Below, piece after piece: positions 8,423-17,707 of a DNA stretch of 64,000 nucleotides. Position 1 is the first letter of the stretch; each line of letters begins with the position of its first letter. The stretch is from Desulfacinum hydrothermale DSM 13146. Lineage in GTDB: Bacteria > Desulfobacterota > Syntrophobacteria > Syntrophobacterales > DSM-9756. Made by a program: the position numbers and the translations under genes. The stretch covers positions 62,001 through 126,000 of the forward strand of contig NZ_FWXF01000007.1 of the NCBI RefSeq assembly GCF_900176285.1, in the 5' to 3' direction. The notes beneath the pieces were generated by a model. That model had not been told where the DNA came from. It saw only the letters and a program-made list of their open reading frames with translations, and did no database searches.

Positions 8423-9490
8423 TCACCCCAGGGCGATGGCCTTTTCGGGGCACATTTCCTGGCAGCAAAAGCAGGTGATACAGACCGCCGGGTCCACCTG
8501 CGGGAGATCTTGGGGCATGGACAGGGCGGATACGGGGCAATGGTCCACGCAGGTGCCGCAGGCCGTGCAGAGGGCCGCATCCACCCTGGGCCGCAAGGAC
8601 ATCTTGGCCTCGAATAGCTGCTGGATCCGCTCGTTTGTCATGATGGCTTCGCCGCTCAAGGGCGGCAGCCTGTAGTTGGCCAGCCGCACCAGCTCTCCCA
8701 CCACCCGGATTCGATCCAGATCATAGTCCCCCAGGCCCAGCTCTTTGGCCCGTTGCAGGAACCGCAACGTCCCGGGGTCACAGCCCATCATGTGGGCGAT
8801 GACCGCGTCCACGGCCACAGCGTTGTCTCCGGCCAAGATCAAACCGATGGAGCGCAGCTCGGGGGATGCGGGACCATTTCCTTCCATGCCCGTGACGGCG
8901 TCCACGATGAAGAGGTCGGGAACGCGCAGTCGGAAGACTTCCACCAGCAGGTCGTGGAACCTCCGGGGGCTCCCCGCCGCCTTGTGAAGCCGCGCCTTCT
9001 GGGCTCCCGGAAGGATACCGTAGGAATTTTTGACCGCCCCGGTGATCACCGTCAGCCCATGGGTTTTGAACTTGGGCAGGCTGATGACCACATCCGCTTC
9101 CAACACGATCCGGGACACGCCCACTGATTCCATGAATTCCGGATGGAAGGCCACGCGGGTCGAATCGACTCCGATATTGACATAATAGCCCTTGGCGGCG
9201 TCCATGAGCCCCGTTTCCCGGAATGTTCTCTCATTGGCCCCGTAGTCGAAGGCCCCCGGGTTGTCGCCCACCACGATGCACGCGGGCCGTTCCTCTTCCA
9301 CCCGTTCCACCACGGCCCTGAGCACCGCAGGGTGCGTGACGATTCCCTCTTCCGGCTTGGAGGCGCGAAGGGCATTGGGTTTGATGAGAACCGTCTTTCC
9401 CGTCAAGGCCAGGGGAAAGGTCTCAAACACCCGGTCCACCGCCTGCCGAACATTGTCATAAGACGCCGCATGGATCATCACCGTGTGCAT
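8423..9490 (-). CDS. DUF362 domain protein with two [4Fe-4S] ferredoxin motifs
   Basis: This 355-residue cytoplasmic protein has a DUF362 domain (about residues 1-270, with VLIKPNAL, VVGDNPG, LPKFKTHGLTVITGAVKN and DAVTGMEGNGP) followed by a dicluster ferredoxin tail. The two cysteine sets are CTACGTCVDHCP and CITCFCCQEMCP, each able to hold a [4Fe-4S] cluster. DUF362 proteins are common in anaerobes, but their reaction is unknown. An electron-transfer or cofactor role is inferred from the clusters. The ATG at 9490 has GGAG upstream. It sits 46 nt after the aconitase gene on the same strand and is probably cotranscribed with it. Confidence 0.85.
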   Translation of the reverse strand: MHTVMIHAASYDNVRQAVDRVFETFPLALTGKTVLIKPNALRASKPEEGIVTHPAVLRAVVERVEEERPACIVVGDNPGAFDYGANERTFRETGLMDAAKGYYVNIGVDSTRVAFHPEFMESVGVSRIVLEADVVISLPKFKTHGLTVITGAVKNSYGILPGAQKARLHKAAGSPRRFHDLLVEVFRLRVPDLFIVDAVTGMEGNGPASPELRSIGLILAGDNAVAVDAVIAHMMGCDPGTLRFLQRAKELGLGDYDLDRIRVVGELVRLANYRLPPLSGEAIMTNERIQQLFEAKMSLRPRVDAALCTACGTCVDHCPVSALSMPQDLPQVDPAVCITCFCCQEMCPEKAIALG

Positions 9491-9536
9491 CTTTTGGTCT
9501 CCTCTGGACGGTTTCCCCGCCCCCACGGTCCGTCCA

Positions 9537-12290
9537 TCAGCCTTCCCCATGGAGCTTTCTCAGCACATAGGGCAGGATACCCCCATGGCGGAAATAGTCC
9601 ACGTCCACGTCCGTATCGAGGCGCGCGATCGCCTGGAAGGTGACGACCGATCCGTCCGGCCTTTCCGCACTCACGGTGAGAACCTTTCTGGGGGAAAGAT
9701 CTTCCAGACCGCGGATGGTAAACCGTTCGCTTCCGTTCAGGCCCAGTGATTCCCAACTCTCTCCTTCTTGGAAAGCCAAGGGGAGCACGCCCATGCCCAC
9801 CAGGTTGCTGCGGTGGATCCGTTCGAAGGACCGGGCGAGCACGGCCCGCACCCCCAGCAGATTGGGCCCCTTGGCGGCCCAGTCCCGCGACGATCCCGTT
9901 CCATACTCCGCGCCGCCCAAAACGATCAGGGGCACGCCCTCCTCCCGGTAGGCCATGGCGGCATCATAGACGAACATTTCCCGGCCCTCGGGAAACTTGC
10001 GTGTCAGGCTTCCTTCCTTGCCGTCCGCCAACTGGTTTTTGATGCGGATGTTGCCGAAGGTTCCGCGCATCATCACTTCGTGGTTGCCCCGCCGGGATCC
10101 GTAGGAATTGAAATCCGCCGGTTCCACGCCCTTGGAAAGGAGGTATTGACCGGCCGGGTAATCGGCGGGGATGGCTCCTGCGGGGGAGATATGGTCCGTG
10201 GTCACCGAGTCGCCCAGGACCAGCAGGGCTCGGGCGCCCTGGATGTCCTGGACGGGGGAAGGCTCGGGGGTGATGCCGTCAAAATAAGGGGGCTTTCGAA
10301 TGTAGGTGGAAGCCGGATCCCACGGGAAGGTGACGCTCTCGTCCACCTCCAGCCCCTGCCACAGGGCGTCTCCTTCCAGCACCGACGCATATTGATTCTG
10401 GAAAAACTCCTTGCGCACCGTCTCCTTCACCATCCACCGGATCTCCTCTTGCGTGGGAAGGAGCTCCTCCAGGTAGACCGGATCCCCGTTGGGATCCAGG
10501 GCCACGGGTTCGTTGTCCATGTCCACATCGATCCGGCCGGCCAGGGCGAAGGCCACCACCAGGATCGGGGAAGCCAGGTAATTGGACCGAATGCGTTGAT
10601 GGATCCGGGCTTCGAAATTGCGGTTTCCGGAAAGGACGGCGGCCACGTTCAGGTTCTCTCGAACGATCACTTCTTCCACCGAGGCGGGCAGAGGGCCGCT
10701 GTTTCCAATGCACGTGGTGCATCCAAAGCCCACACAATGGAAGCCCAGGGCCTCCAGGTAGGGCATGAGTCCGGACGCGTTCAAATAATCCATCACCACC
10801 CTGCTGCCCGGCGCCAGCGATGTCTTCACATGGGCCGGCACCTGGAGGCCGCGCTTCACCGCATTTCGAGCCAGAATGGCCGCGCCCAGCATGACAGCCG
10901 GGTTGGAGGTGTTGGTGCACGAGGTGATGGCCGCAACGACCACGGACCCGTCACCGATCCGGGAGAGTCGGCCGTTTATTTCCACATCGAAAAAGCGATG
11001 GCTCAGCGGCCGACAGGTGCGCAGTCGTTGCGTCCGGCAGCCCGACTCCTCCATGAAAGTGGACAGATCCTGAACCGACGGTTGGGACCCATAGCGGCAG
11101 CCCAGCACTTCCGCGAACTGTTCCTTGAGAACCCCGAGTTCCACCCGGTCCTGGGGCCTGGAGGGCCCCGCCACGGAAGGCTCCACCGTGGCCAGATCCA
11201 GCTCCAGCACGTCCGTATATTCCGGTTCGTGCGAACCGTCTGCAAACAACCCGGACGCCTTGGCGCATAGCTCCACCACATCCGCTTGCTCGTCCCGTGC
11301 GGTGAGACGCAGAAAATCGACGGTCACCTGGTCCACGGGAAAGAATCCCACGGTGGCGCCGTATTCCGGGGCCATGTTGGCCACCGTGGCCCGATCCGGC
11401 AGGCTCAGGCTCGCCAGACCGGGGCCGAAAAATTCCACGAACTTTTCCACCACCTTGCGGGCCCGGAGCATTTCCGTCACTCGCAGCACCAGGTCCGTGG
11501 CCGTCACATGGGGCCGCAGCCGGCCCGTGAGACGGACCCCCACCACTTCCGGGATGGCCATGGTGTAGGGCTGGCCCAGCATCACCGCCTCCGCTTCGAT
11601 GCCGCCCACACCCCAGCCCAGCACCCCCAACCCGTTGATCATGGTGGTGTGCGAATCGGTGCCCACCACCGTGTCCGGGAAGACCAGGGCATGGTCCTTG
11701 TCCGGCCCGGCGGCCACCACCATCACCTGCGCCAGGTATTCCAGGTTCACCTGGTGGCAGATCCCGGACCGGGGCGGCACGACACGCATGTTGGAAAAGC
11801 TCTTTTGAGCCCACTTGAGCAGCGCGTAGCGCTCTCGGTTGCGTTCATACTCCCGGGCCACATTGATCTCCACGGCCCGTTCCGTGCCGTAGGCGTCCAC
11901 CTGCACGGAATGGTCGATGACCAGATCCACGGGGACCAGGGGATTGATCTTGCGGGGATCTCCGCCCAGATCCCGCATGGCGTCGCGCATGGCGGCGATA
12001 TCCACCACGGCGGGTACACCGGTGAAGTCTTGCATCAGAACCCGGGCCGGATGGTACGGAATCTCCACCGGCTCCTGGTAGGTGCGGCGCCACCGAGCGA
12101 TCTTTTCCAGATCTTCGGTCTTGACAATCCGGCCATCCATCTTTCTCAGGACGTTCTCCACCAGGACCCTTATGGAATAGGGCAGGCGCCTTATGTCCGC
12201 CATCCCTTCCCGTTCCAGCGCGGTGATATCGAAGACGGTGAGTCGCCTTCCGTTCCACTCCAGTGTTCTCGTAAACCGTTCTTTGTCCAT
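9537..12290 (-). CDS. acnA: Aconitate hydratase A
   Basis: This 917-residue protein interconverts citrate and isocitrate in the (possibly reversed) TCA cycle, in the cytoplasm. It is full length for the AcnA/IRP type. The cysteine ligands of the [4Fe-4S] cluster are in SCTNTSNPAVM and GFGCTTCIGNSGPL. Other family motifs are MVVAAGPDKDHALVFPDTVV near GTDSHTTMINGLGVLGWGVG and, in the swivel domain, YGSRRGNHEVMMRGTF and GAEYGTGSSRDWAAKG. The ATG at 12290 follows GGGAGAG. It is followed by the DUF362/ferredoxin gene. Confidence 0.96.
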   Translation of the reverse strand: MDKERFTRTLEWNGRRLTVFDITALEREGMADIRRLPYSIRVLVENVLRKMDGRIVKTEDLEKIARWRRTYQEPVEIPYHPARVLMQDFTGVPAVVDIAAMRDAMRDLGGDPRKINPLVPVDLVIDHSVQVDAYGTERAVEINVAREYERNRERYALLKWAQKSFSNMRVVPPRSGICHQVNLEYLAQVMVVAAGPDKDHALVFPDTVVGTDSHTTMINGLGVLGWGVGGIEAEAVMLGQPYTMAIPEVVGVRLTGRLRPHVTATDLVLRVTEMLRARKVVEKFVEFFGPGLASLSLPDRATVANMAPEYGATVGFFPVDQVTVDFLRLTARDEQADVVELCAKASGLFADGSHEPEYTDVLELDLATVEPSVAGPSRPQDRVELGVLKEQFAEVLGCRYGSQPSVQDLSTFMEESGCRTQRLRTCRPLSHRFFDVEINGRLSRIGDGSVVVAAITSCTNTSNPAVMLGAAILARNAVKRGLQVPAHVKTSLAPGSRVVMDYLNASGLMPYLEALGFHCVGFGCTTCIGNSGPLPASVEEVIVRENLNVAAVLSGNRNFEARIHQRIRSNYLASPILVVAFALAGRIDVDMDNEPVALDPNGDPVYLEELLPTQEEIRWMVKETVRKEFFQNQYASVLEGDALWQGLEVDESVTFPWDPASTYIRKPPYFDGITPEPSPVQDIQGARALLVLGDSVTTDHISPAGAIPADYPAGQYLLSKGVEPADFNSYGSRRGNHEVMMRGTFGNIRIKNQLADGKEGSLTRKFPEGREMFVYDAAMAYREEGVPLIVLGGAEYGTGSSRDWAAKGPNLLGVRAVLARSFERIHRSNLVGMGVLPLAFQEGESWESLGLNGSERFTIRGLEDLSPRKVLTVSAERPDGSVVTFQAIARLDTDVDVDYFRHGGILPYVLRKLHGEG

Positions 12291-12414
12291 TCCTAGAGCT
12301 CTCCCATCGATTCCGATCACCTTTCCATTGGAATGGGACGGCCGGTCCCCAGGCGCCGCCCGTGCTGAGACCTGGAGCACCTTGGATCAATTCCGGCCCC
12401 TCGGTCCGATCCGC

Positions 12415-12780
12415 TCATGGCCGCAGGGCCGCAAACCGCAGGTTGATGCCGTCCGGGCCCGCCACCACAAAGTCCCGCATCCCGTAGTACCGGTCTCCAA
12501 TGTCCGTGACAATCTCATGGCCCAGCGCCCGGGCCTTTTCATAGATCCCGTCCACATCCTCCACAACCACCCGCACATTGCCGATGGCCCCTTCCGGGGG
12601 CTTCACATCCGGCATTTCCACCAGAAAGAGCAGGGAATCGTCCCAGCGCAGTTCCATGAAGACACCATCCCGGCGGTTGATCACAAACCCAAAGTCCGTA
12701 AAAAACCGGGCGGATCGCTCCAGGTTGCGCACATAGATGGCCAGAACCAGCTGCTCTCCGGCCGGCACTTTCTTTCCCAT
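12415..12780 (-). CDS. VOC (glyoxalase/bleomycin-resistance) family protein
   Basis: This 121-residue single-module VOC protein has paired beta-alpha-beta-beta-beta units (LVLAIYVRNLERSARFFTDF at the N-terminus, VRVVVEDVDGIYEKARALGH in the middle, RDFVVAGPDGINLRF at the end). Family members bind a metal and act as isomerases, dioxygenases or binding proteins. The substrate is not evident. The start ATG at 12780 has GGAGGG 7 nt upstream. It lies 125 nt upstream of acnA in the same direction. Confidence 0.8.
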   Translation of the reverse strand: MGKKVPAGEQLVLAIYVRNLERSARFFTDFGFVINRRDGVFMELRWDDSLLFLVEMPDVKPPEGAIGNVRVVVEDVDGIYEKARALGHEIVTDIGDRYYGMRDFVVAGPDGINLRFAALRP

Positions 12781-12904
12781 CGTTGACCCTCCATGACGTT
12801 GATGCGTGAAGAACCCTGGGTGGCGCAGGCCCCCCACCGGCGCCTCAACGCGGGTGTGGCACAGGCCGAGGCGCCGGCGCCCCTCGCCCCCCATAGACCG
12901 CGCA

Positions 12905-13420
12905 TCACGGACGGCGACTTTCAGAGCCGCCCCCCGCTTCCCCAAGGCCCCGGCGCGACAGAAACTCTCGCACCGCCGGACCGGTTCCCGCATCCCACGG
13001 TCGAACCTTCTCGGGCGGCAACAGCTTGACCTCCGCCAGTTCGTCTCCCACGCTCACCTGCCCTTCCGCCTGCACATGGTAGGCGAAGATCACCTGATTC
13101 TTTTCAAAAAAGGAATAGATGCCCAGAAAATCTTCGATGCGCCCATCCAGGCCCAATTCCTCCTGCACTTCGCGAAGCGCTCCCTGCTCGGGCGTTTCCC
13201 CGGCTTCCAGAAAACCCGCCACCACACCGAAAAACTTCTTCGGCCAGCCCTTGCTTCGCACCAAGACGATGGAGCCTTCCACTTCCACCACGGCGGCCAC
13301 CACCGGTGTGGGATTGTTCCAAAAAACATAGTCGCACTGTGGGGAGGAACAGGCCAGGCGGGGACGTGCGTCCAGGATCCGCTCTTCCAGCAGGGAAGCG
13401 CACAGGGGGCAATATTTCAT
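12905..13420 (-). CDS. NUDIX hydrolase with N-terminal zinc ribbon
   Basis: This protein of about 171 residues is predicted to hydrolyse a nucleoside diphosphate linked to another group (NADH pyrophosphatase-like layout). An N-terminal ribbon (CPLC, then CSSPQC) precedes the NUDIX box GFLEAGETPEQGALREVQEELGL, where the catalytic REVQEELG core is intact. The start is uncertain. ATG 13420 begins the usual MKYCPLC form, while ATG 13435 and GTG 13441 are also in frame, and none has a well-spaced ribosome binding site. Confidence 0.82.
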   Translation of the reverse strand: MKYCPLCASLLEERILDARPRLACSSPQCDYVFWNNPTPVVAAVVEVEGSIVLVRSKGWPKKFFGVVAGFLEAGETPEQGALREVQEELGLDGRIEDFLGIYSFFEKNQVIFAYHVQAEGQVSVGDELAEVKLLPPEKVRPWDAGTGPAVREFLSRRGLGEAGGGSESRRP

Positions 13421-13435
13421 TCTCCGATCCTTCAT

Positions 13436-13827
13436 TGGCACCCAGGAGAATCACGAGGTCCATGGAAACGTTTTCGTTCACGTCTCTGAACATGGCATCA
13501 AACGGGCGTCTCCATCAAGTCCAAAACCGGAAGACTTTCGGCCCTATCGTGACGGGTCATGGGAGGTTCCATCGGATTCCAATCCCACGGGCGCCTTCCC
13601 GTTACAGATCTTGGGGGCCGCATCCGCTGAAGATCCTTCACCCGGGCACCTGCGCCATGGTAGAAGGATCCGCACACTGGGCGCCCATGCCGCCCGCCCT
13701 TAACCCAGGCGGTACGAAACCATAAGCCGGTGGAGGCACTTCGCTTGGCCAACGCCCCAAGGGCAACCATGGGACCCGCGCTCCCAAACGCCCGATATGT
13801 TCCAAGTACCACCACGTGGAGGTCCCC
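13436..13827. other. Intergenic stretch, nothing recognised
   Basis: About 390 bp lie between the NUDIX gene and the next plus-strand gene. The open frames on both strands show no domain or ribosome binding site. The only clear signal is the GGAGG site near 13820, which belongs to the downstream gene. Confidence 0.4.
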
Positions 13828-14265
13828 ATGGAGTTTTTCACCATCGCCGAACAACAGGCCACGCAGGAAGAGATCCAACGGCTTTGCACCATCGAGTCGC
13901 TCCCCCGCTACTAAGCATCCATTGAGTCGGCATCCGATGTGCGCGATGAGACGGGGGTGATTTTTTGCATCTGGGGCCGGTTCGTCATCCACCGGGAAAA
14001 GATCAACGGAGGTGTTCGTTTCACCATGCCCGAATGCCCCAATGCCTTCCCGTGGACCGTAACCACGGGCTTTCCGCCCGCTCTGGATAAGATCGTGGTC
14101 CACGGCACCCTGAACCGAACGGAACACGATCCCGATTTCGTGGAGTCCATGGAGGAATTCTTCGCCCACTGGAAAGAGGGGCTGGAATCCCTTTGGACGG
14201 AAGAGGCCCGCGAGAGGAATGTCCCAGAATCGGCTTCCGTTCGCCTTCCCATGTTTTCAGGATGA
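13828..14265 (+). pseudogene. Unknown gene split by an in-frame TAA (or two small ORFs)
   Basis: An ATG at 13828 with a strong GGAGG site opens a frame of 28 codons (MEFFTIAEQQATQEEIQRLC and so on, ending LPRY), then TAA at 13912. The same frame continues without another stop to TGA 14265 and encodes a protein-like sequence (IWGRFVIHREKINGGVRF; VESMEEFFAHWKEGLESL). The simplest reading is one 145-residue gene interrupted by a nonsense codon. Alternatively the downstream part starts at ATG 13939, which lacks a good binding site. The final TGA overlaps the ATG of the next gene (ATGA), so the two were translationally coupled. I do not recognise the family. Confidence 0.55.
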
Positions 14266-15713
14266 GGGTGGGCCGGGACGCTTTGGGGGGCCAAGGAAAC
14301 ACCGAGCGCAGGGAGTCACGCCATGGGGTGAAGCACCAGTTCGCCGCCCTTTCCCAGCGATTCCGCGATGCCCTGGGGGCGGCCTTCGACTACCACCACC
14401 GGCAGGTACGCAAGGGATCCCACGTCCCTTATGTGTCCCATCTCCTGGCCGTGGGCGGCCTGGTGCTGGAAAACGGAGGGGACGAGGACGTGGCCGTGGC
14501 AGCTCTTCTCCACGACGCGGCAGAGGATCAAGGCGGCGAAGACACCCTGGAGGCCATTCGGGTTCGTTTCGGAGAGCGAGTGGCCGGGCTGGTTCGAGCC
14601 TGTTCCGACTGCCTCCAAAGCCCCAAGCCCCCCTGGCGGGAACGCAAGGAAGCCTACCTGGCCCGGTTGGAGACGGCGCCGGCCGATGCGGTGCTCATCA
14701 CCCTTGCGGACAAGGTCCACAACGCCCGCACCATCGTGGCCGATTTGGAACGGGAAGGGGCATCGGTCTGGACCCGATTTCGGGGCGGGAAATCGGGAAC
14801 CCTTTGGTATTACAAGAGCCTGGTCCACTGCTTTCGGCGTCGGGGCCGTTTTGCCCCTCTGGTCCGCGAACTGACCTGGCTGGTCCATCGCCTCCAGCAA
14901 TTGGGCGCCCGGGTCACCGTGCTCGGCGTTCCCTTCGACGCCCATTCCTCCCACCGACGGGGTCCGGCTCTCGCCCCCGGGCGCATTCGGGAGGCGCTCC
15001 ATTCGGGGTCCATGAATCTCACGGCCGAATCCGGCCTGGATCTGCGCACCTGCGATGGATGGGCGGACGCGGGAGATCTCAGCTTTTCTCGAACGGATTC
15101 CATGGTGGAGAAGGTCCAAGAGGCCGTGGCGGCCATTGTCAAAAGGGGTGGCTCCGTGCTGGCCCTGGGAGGCGATCATTCCATCACCGTCCCCGTGGTG
15201 CGCGCTGTGGCCGCTCACCACGGCCCGTTGAACATCCTGCACCTGGACGCTCACCCCGACCTCTACCCGGCTCTGGACGGCAACCCCATGAGCCACGGGT
15301 CGCCTTTCGCGCGCATCCTGGAAGAGGGCCTGGCGCAAAGGCTCGTTCAGGTGGGCATCCGCACCATGAACGCGGAACAAAAAAGGGTGGCAGAGCGCTA
15401 CGGCGTGGAAGTCCTTCCCAGCGACCGGTGGCGGGGACCCCAGCCGATGGCCTTCGAAGGCCCTGTCTATCTGTCCCTGGATGTGGACTGCCTGGATCCG
15501 GCCTACGCCCCCGGTGTTTCCCATCACGAGCCCGGCGGATTGTCTCCGCGGGACGTGATGGATCTCATCGCCGGAATCCGAGGCCGGCTAGTGGGAGCCG
15601 ACCTGGTGGAGATCAACCCCGAGCGGGATCCGCTGGGGATCACCGCCGCCGTGGGAGCCAAGTTATTAAAGGAAATCCTGGCCCGAATGTTGACTCAAGC
15701 GGAGGGCTCTTGA
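14262..15713 (+). CDS. HD hydrolase (SpoT/MESH1-like) fused to ureohydrolase (arginase/agmatinase)
   Basis: This 483-residue protein has two enzymes in one frame. The N-terminal half (about residues 25-215) is a HD phosphohydrolase of the ppGpp-hydrolase type, with YVSHLLAVGGLV, the HD pair in ALLHDAAEDQG and the SpoT-like ITLADKVHNARTIV. The C-terminal half (about 222-480) is a ureohydrolase with all manganese-binding motifs: LGGDHSITVP, LHLDAHPDLYP and SLDVDCLDPAYAPGVSHHEPGG, the last resembling the plant-type arginase/agmatinase form. The substrates could be (p)ppGpp or a related nucleotide and arginine, agmatine or a related guanidine. I favour ATG 14262 because it overlaps the upstream stop (ATGA). 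GTG 14328 is an alternative. Confidence 0.85.
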   Translation: MRVGRDALGGQGNTERRESRHGVKHQFAALSQRFRDALGAAFDYHHRQVRKGSHVPYVSHLLAVGGLVLENGGDEDVAVAALLHDAAEDQGGEDTLEAIRVRFGERVAGLVRACSDCLQSPKPPWRERKEAYLARLETAPADAVLITLADKVHNARTIVADLEREGASVWTRFRGGKSGTLWYYKSLVHCFRRRGRFAPLVRELTWLVHRLQQLGARVTVLGVPFDAHSSHRRGPALAPGRIREALHSGSMNLTAESGLDLRTCDGWADAGDLSFSRTDSMVEKVQEAVAAIVKRGGSVLALGGDHSITVPVVRAVAAHHGPLNILHLDAHPDLYPALDGNPMSHGSPFARILEEGLAQRLVQVGIRTMNAEQKRVAERYGVEVLPSDRWRGPQPMAFEGPVYLSLDVDCLDPAYAPGVSHHEPGGLSPRDVMDLIAGIRGRLVGADLVEINPERDPLGITAAVGAKLLKEILARMLTQAEGS

Positions 15714-15922
15714 GCCATCGCCCGGATCTGCTATTCGGGATTTTGCGCGGGGCACCCACAACCCGTTTCCAGTCAAGGTCAGCTTGCCCAACAGGACACG
15801 CCCCCCACATTCCGGTGCCTCGCTGCAAGGGGATCAAATTCCGATCGTTCCGCACCCCATGGGGCGCGCCGTCTCCACCCACAGCCGCGCCACGCCCGTG
15901 GGGGAAGGCCTGGTCGTGAAGC

Positions 15923-16372
15923 TCATCTTAAAAAGAGGCGGCGGATGGATTCCTGTTCTTGGGGCGTGAGTTGATCCCAGCGGCGCAGACCGTCTTCCAC
16001 CCGCTTTTTCTGCGCCGGCGTCAGGCGCTCCCACTGCCGGTAGCGCTTTTCGTAAAGCTTCCTTTTCGGCTCCGGAAGGCTCTTGTATTTTTCGTATCGT
16101 TTTCGAATCTTTTCCTTTTCTTCAGGACTGAGCGACTGCCACTCCCGGTACCGCTTCTGCCAGTCCAGGCCGTCGTTTCCCGGGCCCAATCCGCCGGCAT
16201 TCCCCGCGTGCCTTTTGGCCAGGACGGCCCCCGCAGGCAAAGAGGTCACAACCCTCCAGGGCCGCTCCCAGCGGGCGGCGGCCCCATCCTTATACCCTCC
16301 CCAGGCGGCGTGCGGCACCCAAAGAAAGCCCCACAGAATGGCGATTGGCAACCAGGCTCTCAACCTACCCAT
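15923..16372 (-). CDS. Secreted DUF3106-type protein, third gene of sigma operon
   Basis: This 149-residue protein starts with a signal peptide (AWLPIAILWGFLWVPHAAWG). It is followed by a charged region rich in repeats of the form W-x-x-L-S/T-P-x-x-K/Q, such as WQSLSPEEKEKIRKRYEKYK, WERLTPAQKKR and WDQLTPQEQES. That is the DUF3106 pattern. It is probably periplasmic. Its ATG at 16372 overlaps the end of the anti-sigma gene by 8 bp, so the two are translationally coupled. The repeats resemble periplasmic stress proteins of the CpxP/Spy kind in layout, so a role in envelope stress sensing is possible but inferred. Confidence 0.78.
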   Translation of the reverse strand: MGRLRAWLPIAILWGFLWVPHAAWGGYKDGAAARWERPWRVVTSLPAGAVLAKRHAGNAGGLGPGNDGLDWQKRYREWQSLSPEEKEKIRKRYEKYKSLPEPKRKLYEKRYRQWERLTPAQKKRVEDGLRRWDQLTPQEQESIRRLFLR

Positions 16373-16955
16373 GGGCCGTTACCCTTTCCTCGCTTTTACG
16401 CAGCCCCTGCCCATGTCCGGGCCCCGGCCGATCCCCGGACCTGGATGGAGCGTCCACAGTCTGCACAACCCTTTCGATGGTTTCCAGGTCCCTCAAAAGA
16501 TCCAGGTGCTTGACCAGGTCCATCTCATCCGGAACCAATTTCGTCTCCTGTGTCATGCGGATCGGTTGGGCATGCCTCGATTCCAAACGGTGCCATAGAA
16601 CGCCGCCCAGTAACAGCAAAAGAGACAAGGTGCAAGCCGCGGCTCCGGCCCAGAACCGAGCGTTCCATGCCCATGGAAGTGACATGGGCAGCCACCTTGG
16701 GCGCCGCTTTTCCGTCGATTCCTCGCCCAAACGCCGAAGGGCCAGCGCCGCCGCTCGAGCCGCCTCGCCGGCGGAAGGCTGCGGCAGTCTCTCCGCCCCA
16801 CTCACGTCCTCAAGGAAATCGATCCATGCCTCCACTTCCCTTCGGCACTGGGCGCAGGAGGACAGATGCTCCGCGAATCGCCCGTGTTCTCCCGGCATCA
16901 GCGCTCCCGCCGCATAGAGCGCCGCAGTGTCCCGAAACTTTTTGCACCCGCCCAT
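16365..16955 (-). CDS. Anti-sigma factor with zf-HC2 zinc finger, single membrane span
   Basis: This 196-residue protein has an N-terminal cytoplasmic zinc-binding anti-sigma domain with the ligand motif HLSSCAQC (His-x3-Cys-x2-Cys). One transmembrane helix (FWAGAAACTLSLLLLLGGVL, about residues 103-123) and a short periplasmic tail follow. It should hold the sigma factor encoded just upstream at the membrane. I chose the ATG at 16955, with GAGGGG upstream and only 1 nt after the sigma stop. An ATG at 16970 would overlap the sigma gene. The gene order sigma, anti-sigma, DUF3106 with overlaps indicates one operon. Confidence 0.85.
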   Translation of the reverse strand: MGGCKKFRDTAALYAAGALMPGEHGRFAEHLSSCAQCRREVEAWIDFLEDVSGAERLPQPSAGEAARAAALALRRLGEESTEKRRPRWLPMSLPWAWNARFWAGAAACTLSLLLLLGGVLWHRLESRHAQPIRMTQETKLVPDEMDLVKHLDLLRDLETIERVVQTVDAPSRSGDRPGPGHGQGLRKSEERVTAHG

Positions 16956-16956
16956 G

Positions 16957-17658
16957 TCAGTGCCCCTCATGGTTTCCGTCGTAGTCCTGAAGATGCCTTC
17001 GCATGGCTTGCATGGCCCGCACCAGGTGGGTCTTGACCGTTCCCAGAGCCATGCCCGTGGCTTCCGAAATTTCTTTGAGGGTCATCTCTTCAAAAACCTT
17101 GAGAATGAAGACCGTCCTTTGCCGCTCCGAAAGCAACCGCAACGCCTGCTGAACATCGTTTCGCAGGCCCGGTTGGCCCCGCGCCCAGGCGGGCCAGGTC
17201 CCCATCCAGGGAACGCCCGATCCCACCCCATCCCGGCTGGGCGGATCCTCCCCTCGGGAAGAGCGCCATCCGTCCCAGAGGGAGAGCCGCCTCTTGCGCT
17301 TTCGCCTCTCCATCAGGCACGTGTTGACCACGATGCGGTGCAGCCACGTGCTGAACGCCGAACGCCCTTGAAACCGGCCGATGTGGCGTAACACCTGGAT
17401 CATGGCCTCCTGGGCCGTCTCCTGGGCTCTCGGAAGGTCGAAGTCGCACAGCCGAAAGGCGGTGGCCAGCACCCTGGGATAGTGGGAGGCCAGCAGGCGT
17501 TCCATGGCCTGCCGGTCTCCCTTTTGAGCCCGGCGCACCAGTTCGTGATCGTCCGGAACAGGACCGGCCGAAGGCGCTTCGTCTGCTGACGGCACTTGCG
17601 TCCTAGCCGCGCTCAGCACGTTGCACCTGCCCTTCCCCACTTCCCGGTCTTCTGCCAA
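16957..17658 (-). CDS. RNA polymerase sigma factor, ECF (RpoE-like)
   Basis: This protein of about 233 residues has sigma-70 region 2 (about 40-120; RLCDFDLPRAQETAQEAMIQ, then FSTWLHRIVVNTCL) and region 4 with a helix-turn-helix (LSERQRTVFILKVFEEMTLK, then TGMALGTVKTHLVRA). A Gly/Arg/Trp-rich linker of about 45 residues joins them. The N-terminus is longer than usual by about 35 residues. The start is a TTG at 17658 preceded by AAGGAGG at good spacing, and no ATG occurs before region 2. It is presumably kept inactive by the zinc-finger anti-sigma encoded next. It may transcribe the small secreted gene at 17708-18025, but no promoter match is claimed. Confidence 0.88.
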   Translation of the reverse strand: MAEDREVGKGRCNVLSAARTQVPSADEAPSAGPVPDDHELVRRAQKGDRQAMERLLASHYPRVLATAFRLCDFDLPRAQETAQEAMIQVLRHIGRFQGRSAFSTWLHRIVVNTCLMERRKRKRRLSLWDGWRSSRGEDPPSRDGVGSGVPWMGTWPAWARGQPGLRNDVQQALRLLSERQRTVFILKVFEEMTLKEISEATGMALGTVKTHLVRAMQAMRRHLQDYDGNHEGH

Positions 17659-17707
17659 CCTGCCTCCTTATCCTCAGCTTTACCCTTAGCCGGCCTCGGC
17701 CCCCATT

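Noticed and set aside
14219-15919. 566-codon plus-strand frame overlapping the HD-ureohydrolase gene
   Set aside because: It is a +1 shadow rich in Gly/Arg/Pro. The other frame carries all the catalytic motifs.
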